Part shown: positions 21,405-29,768 of the stretch, one piece after another
Layout of the letters: each line of letters begins with the position of its first letter
Numbering within the stretch: position 1 is the first letter of the stretch
Source of the DNA: Tritrichomonas musculus
Taxonomy: Eukaryota; Parabasalia; Tritrichomonadida; Tritrichomonadidae
Direction: 5' to 3'
DNA length: 64,000 bases
Assembly: GCA_039105265.1 (NCBI GenBank)
Contig: JAPFFF010000014.1
Location: 434,001 to 498,000 of the forward strand
The notes under the pieces: generated by a model
Told to the model about the DNA's origin: nothing
Databases searched by the model: none
What the model saw: only the letters and a program-made list of their open reading frames with translations
Position numbers and translations under genes: made by a program

Positions 21405-21748
21405 AATGATATGTAATTTATATAATTTATATATACCAAAATATAGCAAAAATACTCAAGAAATAATTTTTTTTTATTCAATTAATTTTGTGATAACTCA
21501 TAGAATTTTTAACATAGAATTTGATAGTGGTCCCTTAAAAAATCAGTAAAATTTTGAATGAAATAAGATTTAATCGTTGAGGATAGGGGTTGCAACGATA
21601 GAAAAAAAAGACGATTTTTTTTCTTTAACCTATCTTTACAAAAAACATATAAATATATTACAAAAATAATACTTGTTATTTCCATATATTTATTTTTAAG
21701 AAATATCTATCAGCAGTGGAAATATCACTTTTGAATTTTCACAAGGTA

Positions 21749-22546
21749 AAGTGCTTCCAAAAAAGATAATCCACCTCTTATAAAAAGTTTAACTTTTTGA
21801 AAACATTTCAATGAAAACTCGTTGCTAAGTGGATTATCGTTTTTGAAACCACTTTAGAAGTGCAGGGACAAAAATAACGTATTTTGTCTATTTAATATTT
21901 TGCTTTTATTTCCTTTAATATTTTATATCTCAATAATTTTATTATATTTTTATTTTAAACATTTATTGTATTATATGAAATACTTATTGTTTTGATTATT
22001 TATTCAAAGGGAAAGAAGTTACATAATTGCCAAAAATCGTTAAATATATATAAATATCTTAATGAAAAAATATTTTTAATTCATAATTATCGTATATTTA
22101 ACTAATAAATATAATATTAATATTTAATAATTATTTGTATAAAATAAAACAATTTTTTTCATGAAAAAAAATAAAATTTAAAAAAAAATGTATTTTATAA
22201 CTCATTTTTTGGAATGGTTGTTTAATTCTCAAGGGATAACTATATATCAATTTATAGGATAATTAATATATATATCACAATAAATATATGAAAATAAAAA
22301 ACGACTCGTCAGGCGTAGCTGCGTTTTAACCTTTAATTTTTTAAAAAAAATTTTAAATTTTTGAATGAAAAAAAAAATTGGCATGAATCTTTTTCAAGGA
22401 TTTTTTTTAATATGTCAAAAACTTTAAAAATTTCTTATCTTATCAAGAATACTTTAATATTATCAAGAATACTTTAATATTATCAAGAATACTTTAATAT
22501 TATCCAATAAAATAAATTGAGAGCAAAAGATGAAAAAGAAACCTCT
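21749..22546. mobile_element. Insertion inside a terminal repeat, TSD ACAAGGT
   Basis: ACAAGGT occurs at 21741-21747 and again at 22547-22553. Deleting what lies between, plus one copy, restores a terminal repeat that matches the intact partner at 23267-23323. This is good evidence for an insertion with a 7-bp, perhaps 8-bp imperfect, duplication. The ends are AAGTGCTTCC and, inverted, CAGAGGTTTC (weakly similar). The left end forms a 108-bp hairpin (arms 21748-21774 and 21829-21855, 24 of 27 matching). The right part holds three perfect 20-bp repeats. Confidence 0.7.
22441..22500. repeat. Three perfect 20-bp tandem repeats
   Basis: TATCAAGAATACTTTAATAT is repeated exactly three times. An inverted single copy, with five more matching bases, lies at 24151-24175 outside the nested stack. 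Confidence 0.95.
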
Positions 22547-22728
22547 GACAAGGTTCGTTCGATTATGAACCTTTCGAAAAAAGTAAAAATATAAGATTTT
22601 CTGGTATTTTTATTATTTATTTTATATATTATTTATTTATAAAACATTATTTTTGACCAAAATTGATCAAAAATAGAGATATTTTTAATTCAAATTTCAC
22701 AAATTTTTTGTTTGATATTTCGTTTCAA

Positions 22729-23255
22729 CTAGGCTTTTGTGTCCAAACGAGTTTGTATTCAAAAAGTATCCAATGGATACTCATTTTTGTTCGTTATTTT
22801 TTGAGAGAATTTGAGTATCCAAAATAGCCAAAATGGACACTTTAATTCAATCTTGGATACACCTTTCAATTTTCATTGATTATTTTGAATGTATATTTCG
22901 TTTGACCAATTATATCGCTCCAAATTTACATTGAATTTTATTTTTTATTTCAAATGTTGATCTTCTTGGTCAAAATCATTCTTAGTGAATTTGAAAAGTT
23001 TATAATTCATATTTGAGAGGTTTTTTCAAAATTCAGAATAGTCGGTGTTTAAGTCATTTATTTTTGCTTTTTTTCTGATATTAATGAGTTTATTAAAGTA
23101 AAAATAAAGTATCCAATAAAAAATTTTTGGGATACTTCAACACAAATCTTTGAATAAAATACTAAATAAAAAAGCAGTTTTGTGTCCACAAAAAGTGACA
23201 GCTTTTTACAAAAAGTCGAAAACGGACACTCAGTTCACTGGATACAAAAGCCTAG
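22729..23255. mobile_element. MITE with 8-bp TSD CGTTTCAA
   Basis: CTAGGCTTTTGTGTCC (22729-22744) is matched in inverted orientation by GGATACAAAAGCCTAG (23240-23255), 15 of 16 bases. Exact direct repeats CGTTTCAA flank it at 22721-22728 and 23256-23263. Subterminal motifs (GTATCC, TGGACACT, AGTGTCC) recur inside in both orientations, as is common in MITEs. It is 527 bp long, has no coding frame, and is likely hAT-like on TSD length. It is among the youngest insertions in the stack. Confidence 0.9.
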
Positions 23256-23378
23256 CGTTTCAAAAAAATCGAACGAACCTTGTGAAAATTCAAAAGTGAT
23301 ATTTCCACTGCTGATAGATATTTTAAAAAACTGAGTAATAATTTATATTTAGTATTAAGTATAAACGATATTAATTTA

Positions 23379-23946
23379 TTTTTTTGGAAGGACTTTTTTG
23401 TTACGTCAGCTGGCACTTTTTTTATCAAAAAGGTAAATAAACTTCTGAAAAAGTGGTACGTTACGTCAGAATTGAATATGATTTACGTAATTACGTAAGA
23501 ATTATACGTTAAATTTACCTCAAAAAGTTTATTGAAAATTGAATTTTTTTAACAAAATTCTATCTTTTCAAAAAAATTCTTTCATTTTACGTCCCACTTT
23601 TAAATGCATTTAATTTTTTTCTATTATTTTACGTAAGAATATTCAAATACAATTTTTCATTATTTCCAAATAACTAAAATTTATTTCATAATATAAATAA
23701 TGAAAAATCATTTATTATAAAATATTGGGAAGAAATAATTGTATTTATCATATATTACTACAAATTATTAATAAAAAACTTTTATAAAATACAAAATAGA
23801 ACTATTTATCATTAATTTTTATTTGAAAATTTTGTTTAAAAGTGCTGAAACAATTGATTTCAATGTTTTTATTTAATCAAGTGTTTCATATGATGAACAT
23901 TCAAAAAATAAAAAAAAGATTTCACAAAAAAGTCCTTCCAAAAAAA
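23379..23946. mobile_element. Inverted-repeat element with TTGGAAGGACTTTTTTGT ends
   Basis: TTGGAAGGACTTTTTTGT at 23384-23401 is perfectly inverted at 23924-23941, each with a further run of five T or A outside. It lies inside 21583-24008, next to 21701-23323. No clear TSD was found. The interior holds at least six TTACGT/ACGTAA motifs within about 240 bp of the left end. No coding frame. Confidence 0.7.
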
Positions 23947-24344
23947 TAACTATGAGATTTTATTTTTCATTCAATTTTCTGCCAAAATCCTATCGTTGTA
24001 TCCCCTATCGTTGAGGCCATATTTTTTTTAGTTTTCACCAAAACTTTTTCGAAAAATGCTCTATTTAATTATTTATTCTATGAGTTAATTCAATATTGAA
24101 TGATTTACATTTTTTTTGGGAAGGAGAACCTTAATATTCAAATGAAAATAATATTAAAGTATTCTTGATAAGATACAAAGATAATGAACATACTAAATTA
24201 TACAAAAATATGTTATTTAAGTTCTCGCACTTCTTATTTATTTATAAATTGGTTAATGAAATTTTTAAATTTTTTTGTTAACCATTTAAAAATAAAAATT
24301 TAATAAAACTAACATGTAAGAAAAAATAAAATAAAGTTTTAAAA

Positions 24345-25304
24345 TTAAGCGCAACCATGTACATGGATATGCTCGTCACAAAAATATTGTGTGCACGAAT
24401 CGCAATAATTGTTACCATCATTATTGCATCCTTCGTAAGAACATATGCGTTCTGGATTGGCATTTGGCTGTTCTGGATCTGGTTGTGGTCCTTCTTCTTC
24501 TCCTGGTGTTATAATTATACCAACCTTATAATTTTTAGAACGTGATATTAAAAATTCTTTAACATTTAATAGGCGACGATTTTCTAGTATTGAAATAAAG
24601 TTTATATGATTGTTGCCATCAGCAACTTTCAGATTTTCTAGTCTGGATAAAATTTCGCTAGTATATATTTTTCCTAGAGTATTTTCAAATAATTTAAATA
24701 ATTCATCCAATTCATCTGCGTTGTTGTGAAGCTTAAATAGAGTCATAATGGGCATCGATAAAACTTGAGATAACTGAATGGTTTCTCCAAATTCTTTAAG
24801 TGGATGGAAAATGTTTGCACCATTTTTCATTAGTAATTTAATTGCTTCTTGATTTTTATATTGAATTGCTTTAATTAATGGTGTTTCCGATGTTTTTTTT
24901 CCTAAATCAACATCGAAAATATGATTGTCGCTATTTTTGTTATATTCTTTTCCAAAATCAATAAGAGTTTGAAGACATCTATTATCTTCTGTATCATAAT
25001 ATTGGCATTTTGACCCAAAATTAATTGCTAGTTTTAATAAGTTGCATCTTGTATTAGATGTATCTGGAAACATTATTTTGTCATAATTCATCTTTATCTT
25101 ATCTTTTAAATTTGTCAACAATACTTTTAAGCATTTTGGCTTCCTCTTTGCGATAGCATATTGAACTAAAGTCATGTCAGAATAAGGTGGGAAATCATCT
25201 TTGACGTTTAAAGTGATACCTGTCATTAAATAACCTTCCAAAGTAGGTAGCACTGATAAGTTAAAATTGTTTTCTTTATCTATTGCATCCTTTGCTGACT
25301 CCAT
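24345..25304 (-). CDS. Short ankyrin-like protein with C-terminal Cys/His zinc motif
   Basis: 319 residues from ATG at 25302-25304 to TAA at 24345. Residues ~30-215 contain ankyrin-like segments (DMTLVQYAIAKRKPKCLKVLL, and ETPLIKAIQYKNQEAIKLL followed by NGANIFHPL). The C-terminus is a compact Cys/His cluster: C288, C293, C301, C304, C309, H312, H314, H316 and C318. The spacing (CxxC, then FCxxHxHxH) looks like a treble-clef or B-box/AN1-type zinc site. This suggests a protein-interaction or ubiquitin-related adaptor, but that is inference. A Pro/Glu-rich linker (about 265-285) separates the two parts. The leader has TCAACTTTA about 20 bases upstream of the ATG, a weak initiator candidate. 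The nested repeat block ends about 200 bp beyond its 3' end. No close family name is offered. Confidence 0.75.
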   Translation of the reverse strand: MESAKDAIDKENNFNLSVLPTLEGYLMTGITLNVKDDFPPYSDMTLVQYAIAKRKPKCLKVLLTNLKDKIKMNYDKIMFPDTSNTRCNLLKLAINFGSKCQYYDTEDNRCLQTLIDFGKEYNKNSDNHIFDVDLGKKTSETPLIKAIQYKNQEAIKLLMKNGANIFHPLKEFGETIQLSQVLSMPIMTLFKLHNNADELDELFKLFENTLGKIYTSEILSRLENLKVADGNNHINFISILENRRLLNVKEFLISRSKNYKVGIIITPGEEEGPQPDPEQPNANPERICSYEGCNNDGNNYCDSCTQYFCDEHIHVHGCA

Positions 25305-25682
25305 ATTTAGATAATAAAGTTGAAATTTTATGGCAAATCTTTAATTGAAGTTAAAGGTGAAATTTTATGGCAAATCTTCTTTTGTTTAGCAATTTATGAA
25401 AGATATCTATGTATATATATGCATTTTTGTTGTTTAAATTCAACATATATATATATATATATATGCATGATTATGTTAGTTAGCACTGATTATTTGGTAC
25501 TAAAAATAATACATTATTATTTGAATTATTAGTGAAAAATAGTTTATTTTAAATATGTCATAGTTTAGTATTCAAATTTTATGTTTTTCACTTTTGGTAT
25601 GTTTTAATATTTTTTTTGACAACAAAAATTGTCAAATAAAATTTTTTATTTTTTGAAACACGTATTTCAATTTTTAAATTTT

Positions 25683-26246
25683 GATACATCGTTTTTTGAT
25701 TTTGGAAGAAGTATTGAAAATTGAAATGATTTTGTTACGGTTTAAGTGAATTTTAAGGGATTTATTTTGGTTATTTTTTCTAATTGAGAGAAGGAAAATG
25801 TAAATTCAATTTTATAAATTCAGAATATCTTAATTAATTTTGATTATTTATTATATATTATATAATAAATATTAATAATGATGTTTAATACATATTGTAA
25901 ATAATAAATATTTTATAATATAAAGAATTTCTAAATAAAATTGCTGGATTTTCATTTTGATGATATTTCTCTCACAAAATAATAAAACATGAAAATGAAA
26001 CTAAAAATATTTAATATATAATTTGTGAAAAATTAAAATAATGTTATATATTATATTAAAACGAAATAGAATTTATTTTATCAGAAAAATACATTAATTT
26101 CACAGATATAATGATTTTTTGAAATTGAATATACATTTTCCTTCTCAATTAGAAAAATAACCAAAATAAATCCCTTAAAATTCACTTAAACCGTAACGAA
26201 ATCCTTTCAATTTTCAATACTTCATCCCAAATCAAAACGATGTATT
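25683..26246. mobile_element. Fold-back element with ~128-bp terminal inverted repeats
   Basis: 25683-25811 and 26119-26246 are inverted copies over nearly 130 bp with a few mismatches and small indels (shared core CGTTACGGTTTAAGTGAATT when both are read in the right-arm complement). The loop is about 307 bp of A/T. Both ends read TACATCG, so a TA target (Tc1/mariner-like) is possible but cannot be separated from the repeat itself. No coding sequence; a non-autonomous fold-back MITE is the simplest explanation. It lies about 500 bp upstream of the USP gene. Confidence 0.8.
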
Positions 26247-26746
26247 GGGGTTTTTATTACAATATTTTCATGATATTTCACATTAAAAAATATATATATC
26301 AAATTTAATTACTATATATTATAATATTATATTGGAAAAAGAAAATGGTTTTTTTTTCATTTCTTAGCGCTTAATCAAAATGAATCAGTAAAAGATTTAA
26401 ATATTCTATTAATTATTAATTTATATGTATATAATACTAAAAGTATAAATATTTTACTTAATAATCTTTGTTACCAAAAGATAGTATGACTAAAATCAAC
26501 CGCAAAAAAAAAAAAATTCAATCATTATCATTTTTATTTTATTGAAAAAATTCCAAATCACAGAAATCAAAATTAATAAAAAATTTCATTATATTATTTA
26601 TTAATCATAACAAATATTTTAATATAAATAAAAAATTATATTAAATAAATAATTATAAGTATTTTGAAGAGAAATATGGAATATTTATTGAGATAAATAT
26701 AAGAAATAAATAATTATATGAAAATTCTTTTCAATTTAATATAATC

Positions 26747-26759
26747 ATCATTTTTAACA
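26747..26759 (+). promoter_or_regulatory. Initiator-like element before the USP start
   Basis: TCATTTTTAACA directly precedes the ATG at 26760. It fits the TCA(+1)YTW initiator known in trichomonads, placing transcription start about 10 bases before the ATG. Inference from motif and position only. Confidence 0.45.
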
Positions 26760-29700
26760 ATGAAATTAGGAAAGATTAAACCCAAAAAAAAATCCAATAA
26801 TGAATCAATTGATATAGGTCCAATTAATAATATTAAAGCAACAGATATGCCAGCAAAGGTAGTAATTATTAGTAAAAAATTTTATGATGATTTGATTAAT
26901 TTAGATAAAAAAAAAGAAAAGAAAGTTATCAAAGATTTACAAAAATCATGCCATTTAACAGTCAACCAAATTTCTACAAAAATGAAACGAGGAGTTGATT
27001 ATGAAATTATTGATGATAAGCTATGGAGCAAAATAACAAAAAAGTACGGGTATTTTCCAAAAATTGGAGCATATTTTATTAAAAATCCAAATAGTGGTGA
27101 AGAAATGCTTTTATTCCCATATTTAGAAAGTATATTATTTAACTTTTATTTGCCAATTAAACGTCCCTTCTCGGATTCTTACACTTTATTGCCTGATCCT
27201 ATTGAATATTGCTGCCAGTCTGAATGGATGCTTGAAGACATTCGACGAAAAATCTGTCTATATTATAACCTCAATGTCGATATATTTCACTTCACATGTC
27301 ATAACATAATTTCGCCTATAAATGAAAATTACAAAATGAGTCAAGTATTAATGCTTTATGGCAAAGAACTAGATTTAAGACAAGATATGCTTTCATCGAG
27401 CATTCCACTAAATCCATACAATAATGAAAAAAAATTTTCAAGTATGAAAATGCATCGAAATCCTAACAAAAGCTCGCATGCTTCAAAAGAATACAAAGAA
27501 GCAGTGAGTGTGAATATAAAGCAAGCATGTGAAGAATCATCAAAAGTTGAGCAATCTGAATCTAACATTGCAAATCAGTCATTCATGCCTGGCTACGCTT
27601 CTCATCAGCCAAGTGAGCCAAAGGCCTTGTGCAGCAAGGCAAATGACAAAGAGCAATTGTGTAGTCAGCCAAATGAGCCCGTTTCTATTGAAAGCCAAGA
27701 AAATGTATCGACATTCAAGTGCAACGAATCAAGTGCAATGTGTAGTAAGCAAGTTATATCTGGTCAGCCAATTAATCCGTTCTTTACAAAGAGGATGATT
27801 AACACTAAAAGCGCTCTTAATCAGTCAAGTGATCCTTTTGCTTCAAGTAGCTCTTTCTCTTCGAGTCAGTCAAGTGAAATGTTCATGTCGAGTCAGCAAA
27901 ATGATCTTAAAACAATGTCAAATCGGCCGAGTGATCCGTTTGCCTCAGGCCAATCAAATGACCTTTTGAATGGTCCTTTAGATTCAAGCCAGCAAGGTAA
28001 CTCGTTTGCTTCAAATCAATCAAATGAAATGTTCGCGTCAAATCAGCAAAATGATCTTAAAGCAATGTCAAATATGCCAAGTGATCCGTTTGCTTCAAAT
28101 CAATCAAATGAACTGTTTACATCAAATCAGCAAAATGATCTTAAAGCAATGTCAAATCTGCCAAGTGATCCATTTGCTTCAAATCAATCAAATGAATTGT
28201 TCAAGTCAAATCAGCAAAATGATCTTAAAGCAATGTCAAATCTGCCAAGTGATCCGTTTGCTTCAAATCAATCGAATGAACAGAAAAATATTATTTCTCA
28301 GCCAAACGGTCAATTTAATTCAAATCAATCAAATGGATTGTTTATGCAAAATCAACAAAATGATTTTAAAACTATGCAAAATCTGCCAGATGATCCATTT
28401 GCTTCGAATCAGTTGAATGATCCATTTGCTTCGAATCAATCAAATGAAATGCCAAACTCAAATCAGCAAAATGATTTTAAAACTATGCAAAATGATCTGT
28501 TTGCATCAAATCTATCGAGTGATCAAAAAGCAACGTTCGCGCAATCAAACGATCCATTCGCATCAAACCAATCAAACGATCCATTCGCTTCAAATCAGCA
28601 ATTTGCGTCAAATCAGTCAAACGATCCATTCGTCTCGAGCCAGCAAAGTGAACTTAATGAAATGCCACTGAATATCCAACAAAGTGCGCCGCCTTTTATT
28701 CCAAATCAGCCGCAAGATCCAGCATCAGTCTGCAGCCAAAATTTCACTCCGCAGAATCAATCAGCAAGTGCATCAAATTTGATGGTACCGAAGCCAGTTG
28801 GTCTTCACGACCTCGGCAACACCTGTTTCTTTAATGCAGCTGTCCAAGTTCTAGCGAGAGTCATGCCGTTGACCAGCTTCATTCTTTCAGACCAGTTCCA
28901 ATATCAAATCAACAGAAACAACCCGAACTCATCGCAAGGTCAAATTGCGCTCTCCTATCGGCGCTTTCTTGAAGACCTCTGCAATGGGTCTGCTGATCTA
29001 AATGACCTTAGGGAAGCGGTTATTCAAAAGTACAATAGATTCTCAAATCACGCCCAGCATGACAGTCAAGAGCTTCTTCTTTCTCTCCTTGACGGGCTGC
29101 ACGAAGACATGAACCAAAGTTTCTATGTTAACGGTCGCAATTCACCACCTGAAAAATTGAATGAATCGAACGGTTGGGATTCCTACATCAGTCATAATTC
29201 GAGCCCGATTGTTGACATATTTAACGGTGCTCTTTATGGGAGTGTCATATGTCCAGATTGCGGTTTTATTGAAAAAGTTTATGATCCATTTATTTTCCTC
29301 TCAATTCCAATTCCGAGGAAATTTTCAACGGTCACACTTCACGATTGTCTTGTCAATTTCTCCAAGAGAGAAGCCCTTGATAATGGCAACGAATGGAGGT
29401 GTGATCGTTGCCATCAATTAGTTTGCGCCGATAAGCAAATTGGCGTTGAAAAGTGCGGGAAAGTGCTCATTATTTACTTGAAAAGATTCTCTGGCGATGG
29501 CCAATTTATGTCGAAGATTAACACGAATGTCGATTATCCTGATGTGCTCAATATTGAATCATTCGCGTCAAATGACAGAGGGAGATTTAATTTGATTGGC
29601 GTGGTGTTCCATAGCGGTGGAACTGGTGGCGGTCACTATACATCAGCTGCAATCGATCCATTATCAAAATGTTGGTATTTCTTTTCGGATTCATATGTGA

Positions 29701-29768
29701 CAAAGATTGAACGTGAAAGAATTCATACTCGTGAAGCTTATATTTTGTTTTATCAGAGACAAGAATAA
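26760..29768 (+). CDS. Ubiquitin-specific protease (DUSP + UBL + C19 domain)
   Basis: 1002 residues from ATG 26760. A USP cleaves ubiquitin from proteins. N-terminal residues ~30-130 resemble a DUSP domain (KVVIISKKFYDDLINL, then GVDYEIIDDKLWSKI). They are followed by a ubiquitin-like region (~130-215), an order seen in USP4/11/15-type enzymes. Residues ~350-660 are low complexity and Asn/Gln/Ser-rich, with repeats of 28 residues built on SDPFASNQSNELF and NDLKAMSNLP. The catalytic domain is C-terminal (~686-1002). The Cys box GLHDLGNTCFFNA has Cys689, CPDCG and CDRCH make the zinc-finger knuckle, and the His box GGGHYTS has His959, followed by YFFSDSYV. All catalytic residues are present. 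The catalytic domain region is less AT-rich than the repeat region. Its substrate cannot be told. Confidence 0.95.
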   Translation: MKLGKIKPKKKSNNESIDIGPINNIKATDMPAKVVIISKKFYDDLINLDKKKEKKVIKDLQKSCHLTVNQISTKMKRGVDYEIIDDKLWSKITKKYGYFPKIGAYFIKNPNSGEEMLLFPYLESILFNFYLPIKRPFSDSYTLLPDPIEYCCQSEWMLEDIRRKICLYYNLNVDIFHFTCHNIISPINENYKMSQVLMLYGKELDLRQDMLSSSIPLNPYNNEKKFSSMKMHRNPNKSSHASKEYKEAVSVNIKQACEESSKVEQSESNIANQSFMPGYASHQPSEPKALCSKANDKEQLCSQPNEPVSIESQENVSTFKCNESSAMCSKQVISGQPINPFFTKRMINTKSALNQSSDPFASSSSFSSSQSSEMFMSSQQNDLKTMSNRPSDPFASGQSNDLLNGPLDSSQQGNSFASNQSNEMFASNQQNDLKAMSNMPSDPFASNQSNELFTSNQQNDLKAMSNLPSDPFASNQSNELFKSNQQNDLKAMSNLPSDPFASNQSNEQKNIISQPNGQFNSNQSNGLFMQNQQNDFKTMQNLPDDPFASNQLNDPFASNQSNEMPNSNQQNDFKTMQNDLFASNLSSDQKATFAQSNDPFASNQSNDPFASNQQFASNQSNDPFVSSQQSELNEMPLNIQQSAPPFIPNQPQDPASVCSQNFTPQNQSASASNLMVPKPVGLHDLGNTCFFNAAVQVLARVMPLTSFILSDQFQYQINRNNPNSSQGQIALSYRRFLEDLCNGSADLNDLREAVIQKYNRFSNHAQHDSQELLLSLLDGLHEDMNQSFYVNGRNSPPEKLNESNGWDSYISHNSSPIVDIFNGALYGSVICPDCGFIEKVYDPFIFLSIPIPRKFSTVTLHDCLVNFSKREALDNGNEWRCDRCHQLVCADKQIGVEKCGKVLIIYLKRFSGDGQFMSKINTNVDYPDVLNIESFASNDRGRFNLIGVVFHSGGTGGGHYTSAAIDPLSKCWYFFSDSYVTKIERERIHTREAYILFYQRQE
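27870..28640. repeat. Coding tandem repeats, 84-bp unit (Asn/Gln-rich)
   Basis: Within the USP gene. The best-preserved units cover about 28000-28270 (SDPFASNQSNEL / SNQQNDLKAMSNLP), with degenerate copies on both sides. All copies keep the frame. Confidence 0.85.

Larger units (their letters stand above)
19890..21534. mobile_element. Nested inverted-repeat element (GGGACCACTATCA ends, TTAA flanks)
   Basis: TTAAGGGACCACTATCA at 19886-19902 is matched in inverted orientation by TGATAGTGGTCCCTTAA at 21522-21538, a perfect 17-base match. The TTAA at each edge may be a 4-bp target duplication, as in the enclosing element, or simply part of the inverted repeat. No coding sequence. It is interrupted by the element at 20098-21404; without it about 330 bp remain. 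Confidence 0.65.
21701..23323. mobile_element. Element with long perfect terminal inverted repeats, twice interrupted
   Basis: 46 bases at 21701-21746 (starting AAATATCTATCAGCAGTGG) are the exact reverse complement of 23278-23323. The match resumes after an insertion: AAGGTTCGTTCGATT at 22550-22564 pairs with AATCGAACGAACCTT at 23267-23281. The original terminal repeats were therefore about 57 bp long. Two younger elements interrupt it: 21749-22546 in the left terminal repeat and 22729-23255 in the right interior. No direct TSD was recognised at its outer borders. Perfect identity of the arms suggests recent insertion or arm-to-arm conversion. Confidence 0.85.
21583..24008. mobile_element. 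MITE-like element with 8-bp TSD CGTTGAGG
   Basis: The left end ATAGGGGTTGCAACGATAG (21583-21601) matches the inverted right end CTATCGTTGTATCCCCTAT (23990-24008) at 17 of 19 bases. Exact direct repeats CGTTGAGG flank it at 21575-21582 and 24009-24016. Because the duplicated sequence is not AT-rich, chance is unlikely. Without its own insertions (21701-23323 and 23379-23946) about 240 bp remain. hAT-like on TSD length; no transposase is present. Confidence 0.85.
19701..24130. mobile_element. Outermost nested inverted-repeat element (GGTTCTCCTT ends, TTAA flanks)
   Basis: GGTTCTCCTT at 19701-19710 is matched in inverted orientation by AAGGAGAACC at 24121-24130. Both ends are directly flanked by TTAA, which would be the target-site duplication of a TTAA-targeting (piggyBac-like) element; in AT-rich DNA this alone is weak. 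Removing the elements inserted in it leaves roughly 350 bp, the size of a MITE. It contains the element at 19890-21534 and, separately, the stack at 21583-24008. There is no transposase gene, so it would be non-autonomous. Confidence 0.55.
25305..26759. other. Intergenic with TA microsatellite and fold-back repeat
   Basis: Spacer between the divergent ankyrin-like and USP genes. It includes a (TA)n run at about 25446-25464, a small palindrome TTGACAACAAAAATTGTCAA at 25617-25636, and the large inverted repeat listed separately (25683-26246). The last 20 bases contain TCATCATTTTT just before the USP start. Confidence 0.6.

Noticed and set aside
21748-21855. 108-bp hairpin considered as an independent MITE
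   Set aside because: Its left border coincides with the end of the larger insertion and its right border lacks the matching ACAAGGT; it is better treated as a part of 21749-22546.
18542-22319. A single large element bounded by the TCGACAGGYGTAG-type ends
   Set aside because: The right end at 22304-22319 lies inside a younger insertion with its own target duplication, so the two ends cannot belong to one intact element.
22441-22500. Three 20-bp repeats considered as a CRISPR-like array
   Set aside because: The copies are directly adjacent with no spacers, the window is eukaryotic, and no cas-type gene is present.
22551-22570. GGTTCGTTCGATTATGAACC considered as a tRNA B-box or T-arm
   Set aside because: No A-box, acceptor stem or anticodon arm can be placed upstream; the sequence is part of an inverted-repeat element end.
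24308-24313. ACTAAC words considered as trichomonad intron branch/3' splice signals
   Set aside because: No GTATGT-type 5' site pairs with them and every gene here reads through without interruption.
25320-25532. 70-residue plus-strand frame near the ankyrin-like gene
   Set aside because: It spans a TA microsatellite and an A/T spacer, has no family features and lies in a promoter region.
28006-28671. Second and third frames in the USP repeat region
   Set aside because: Generated by the 84-bp in-frame tandem repeats; the USP frame has a recognised domain on both sides.
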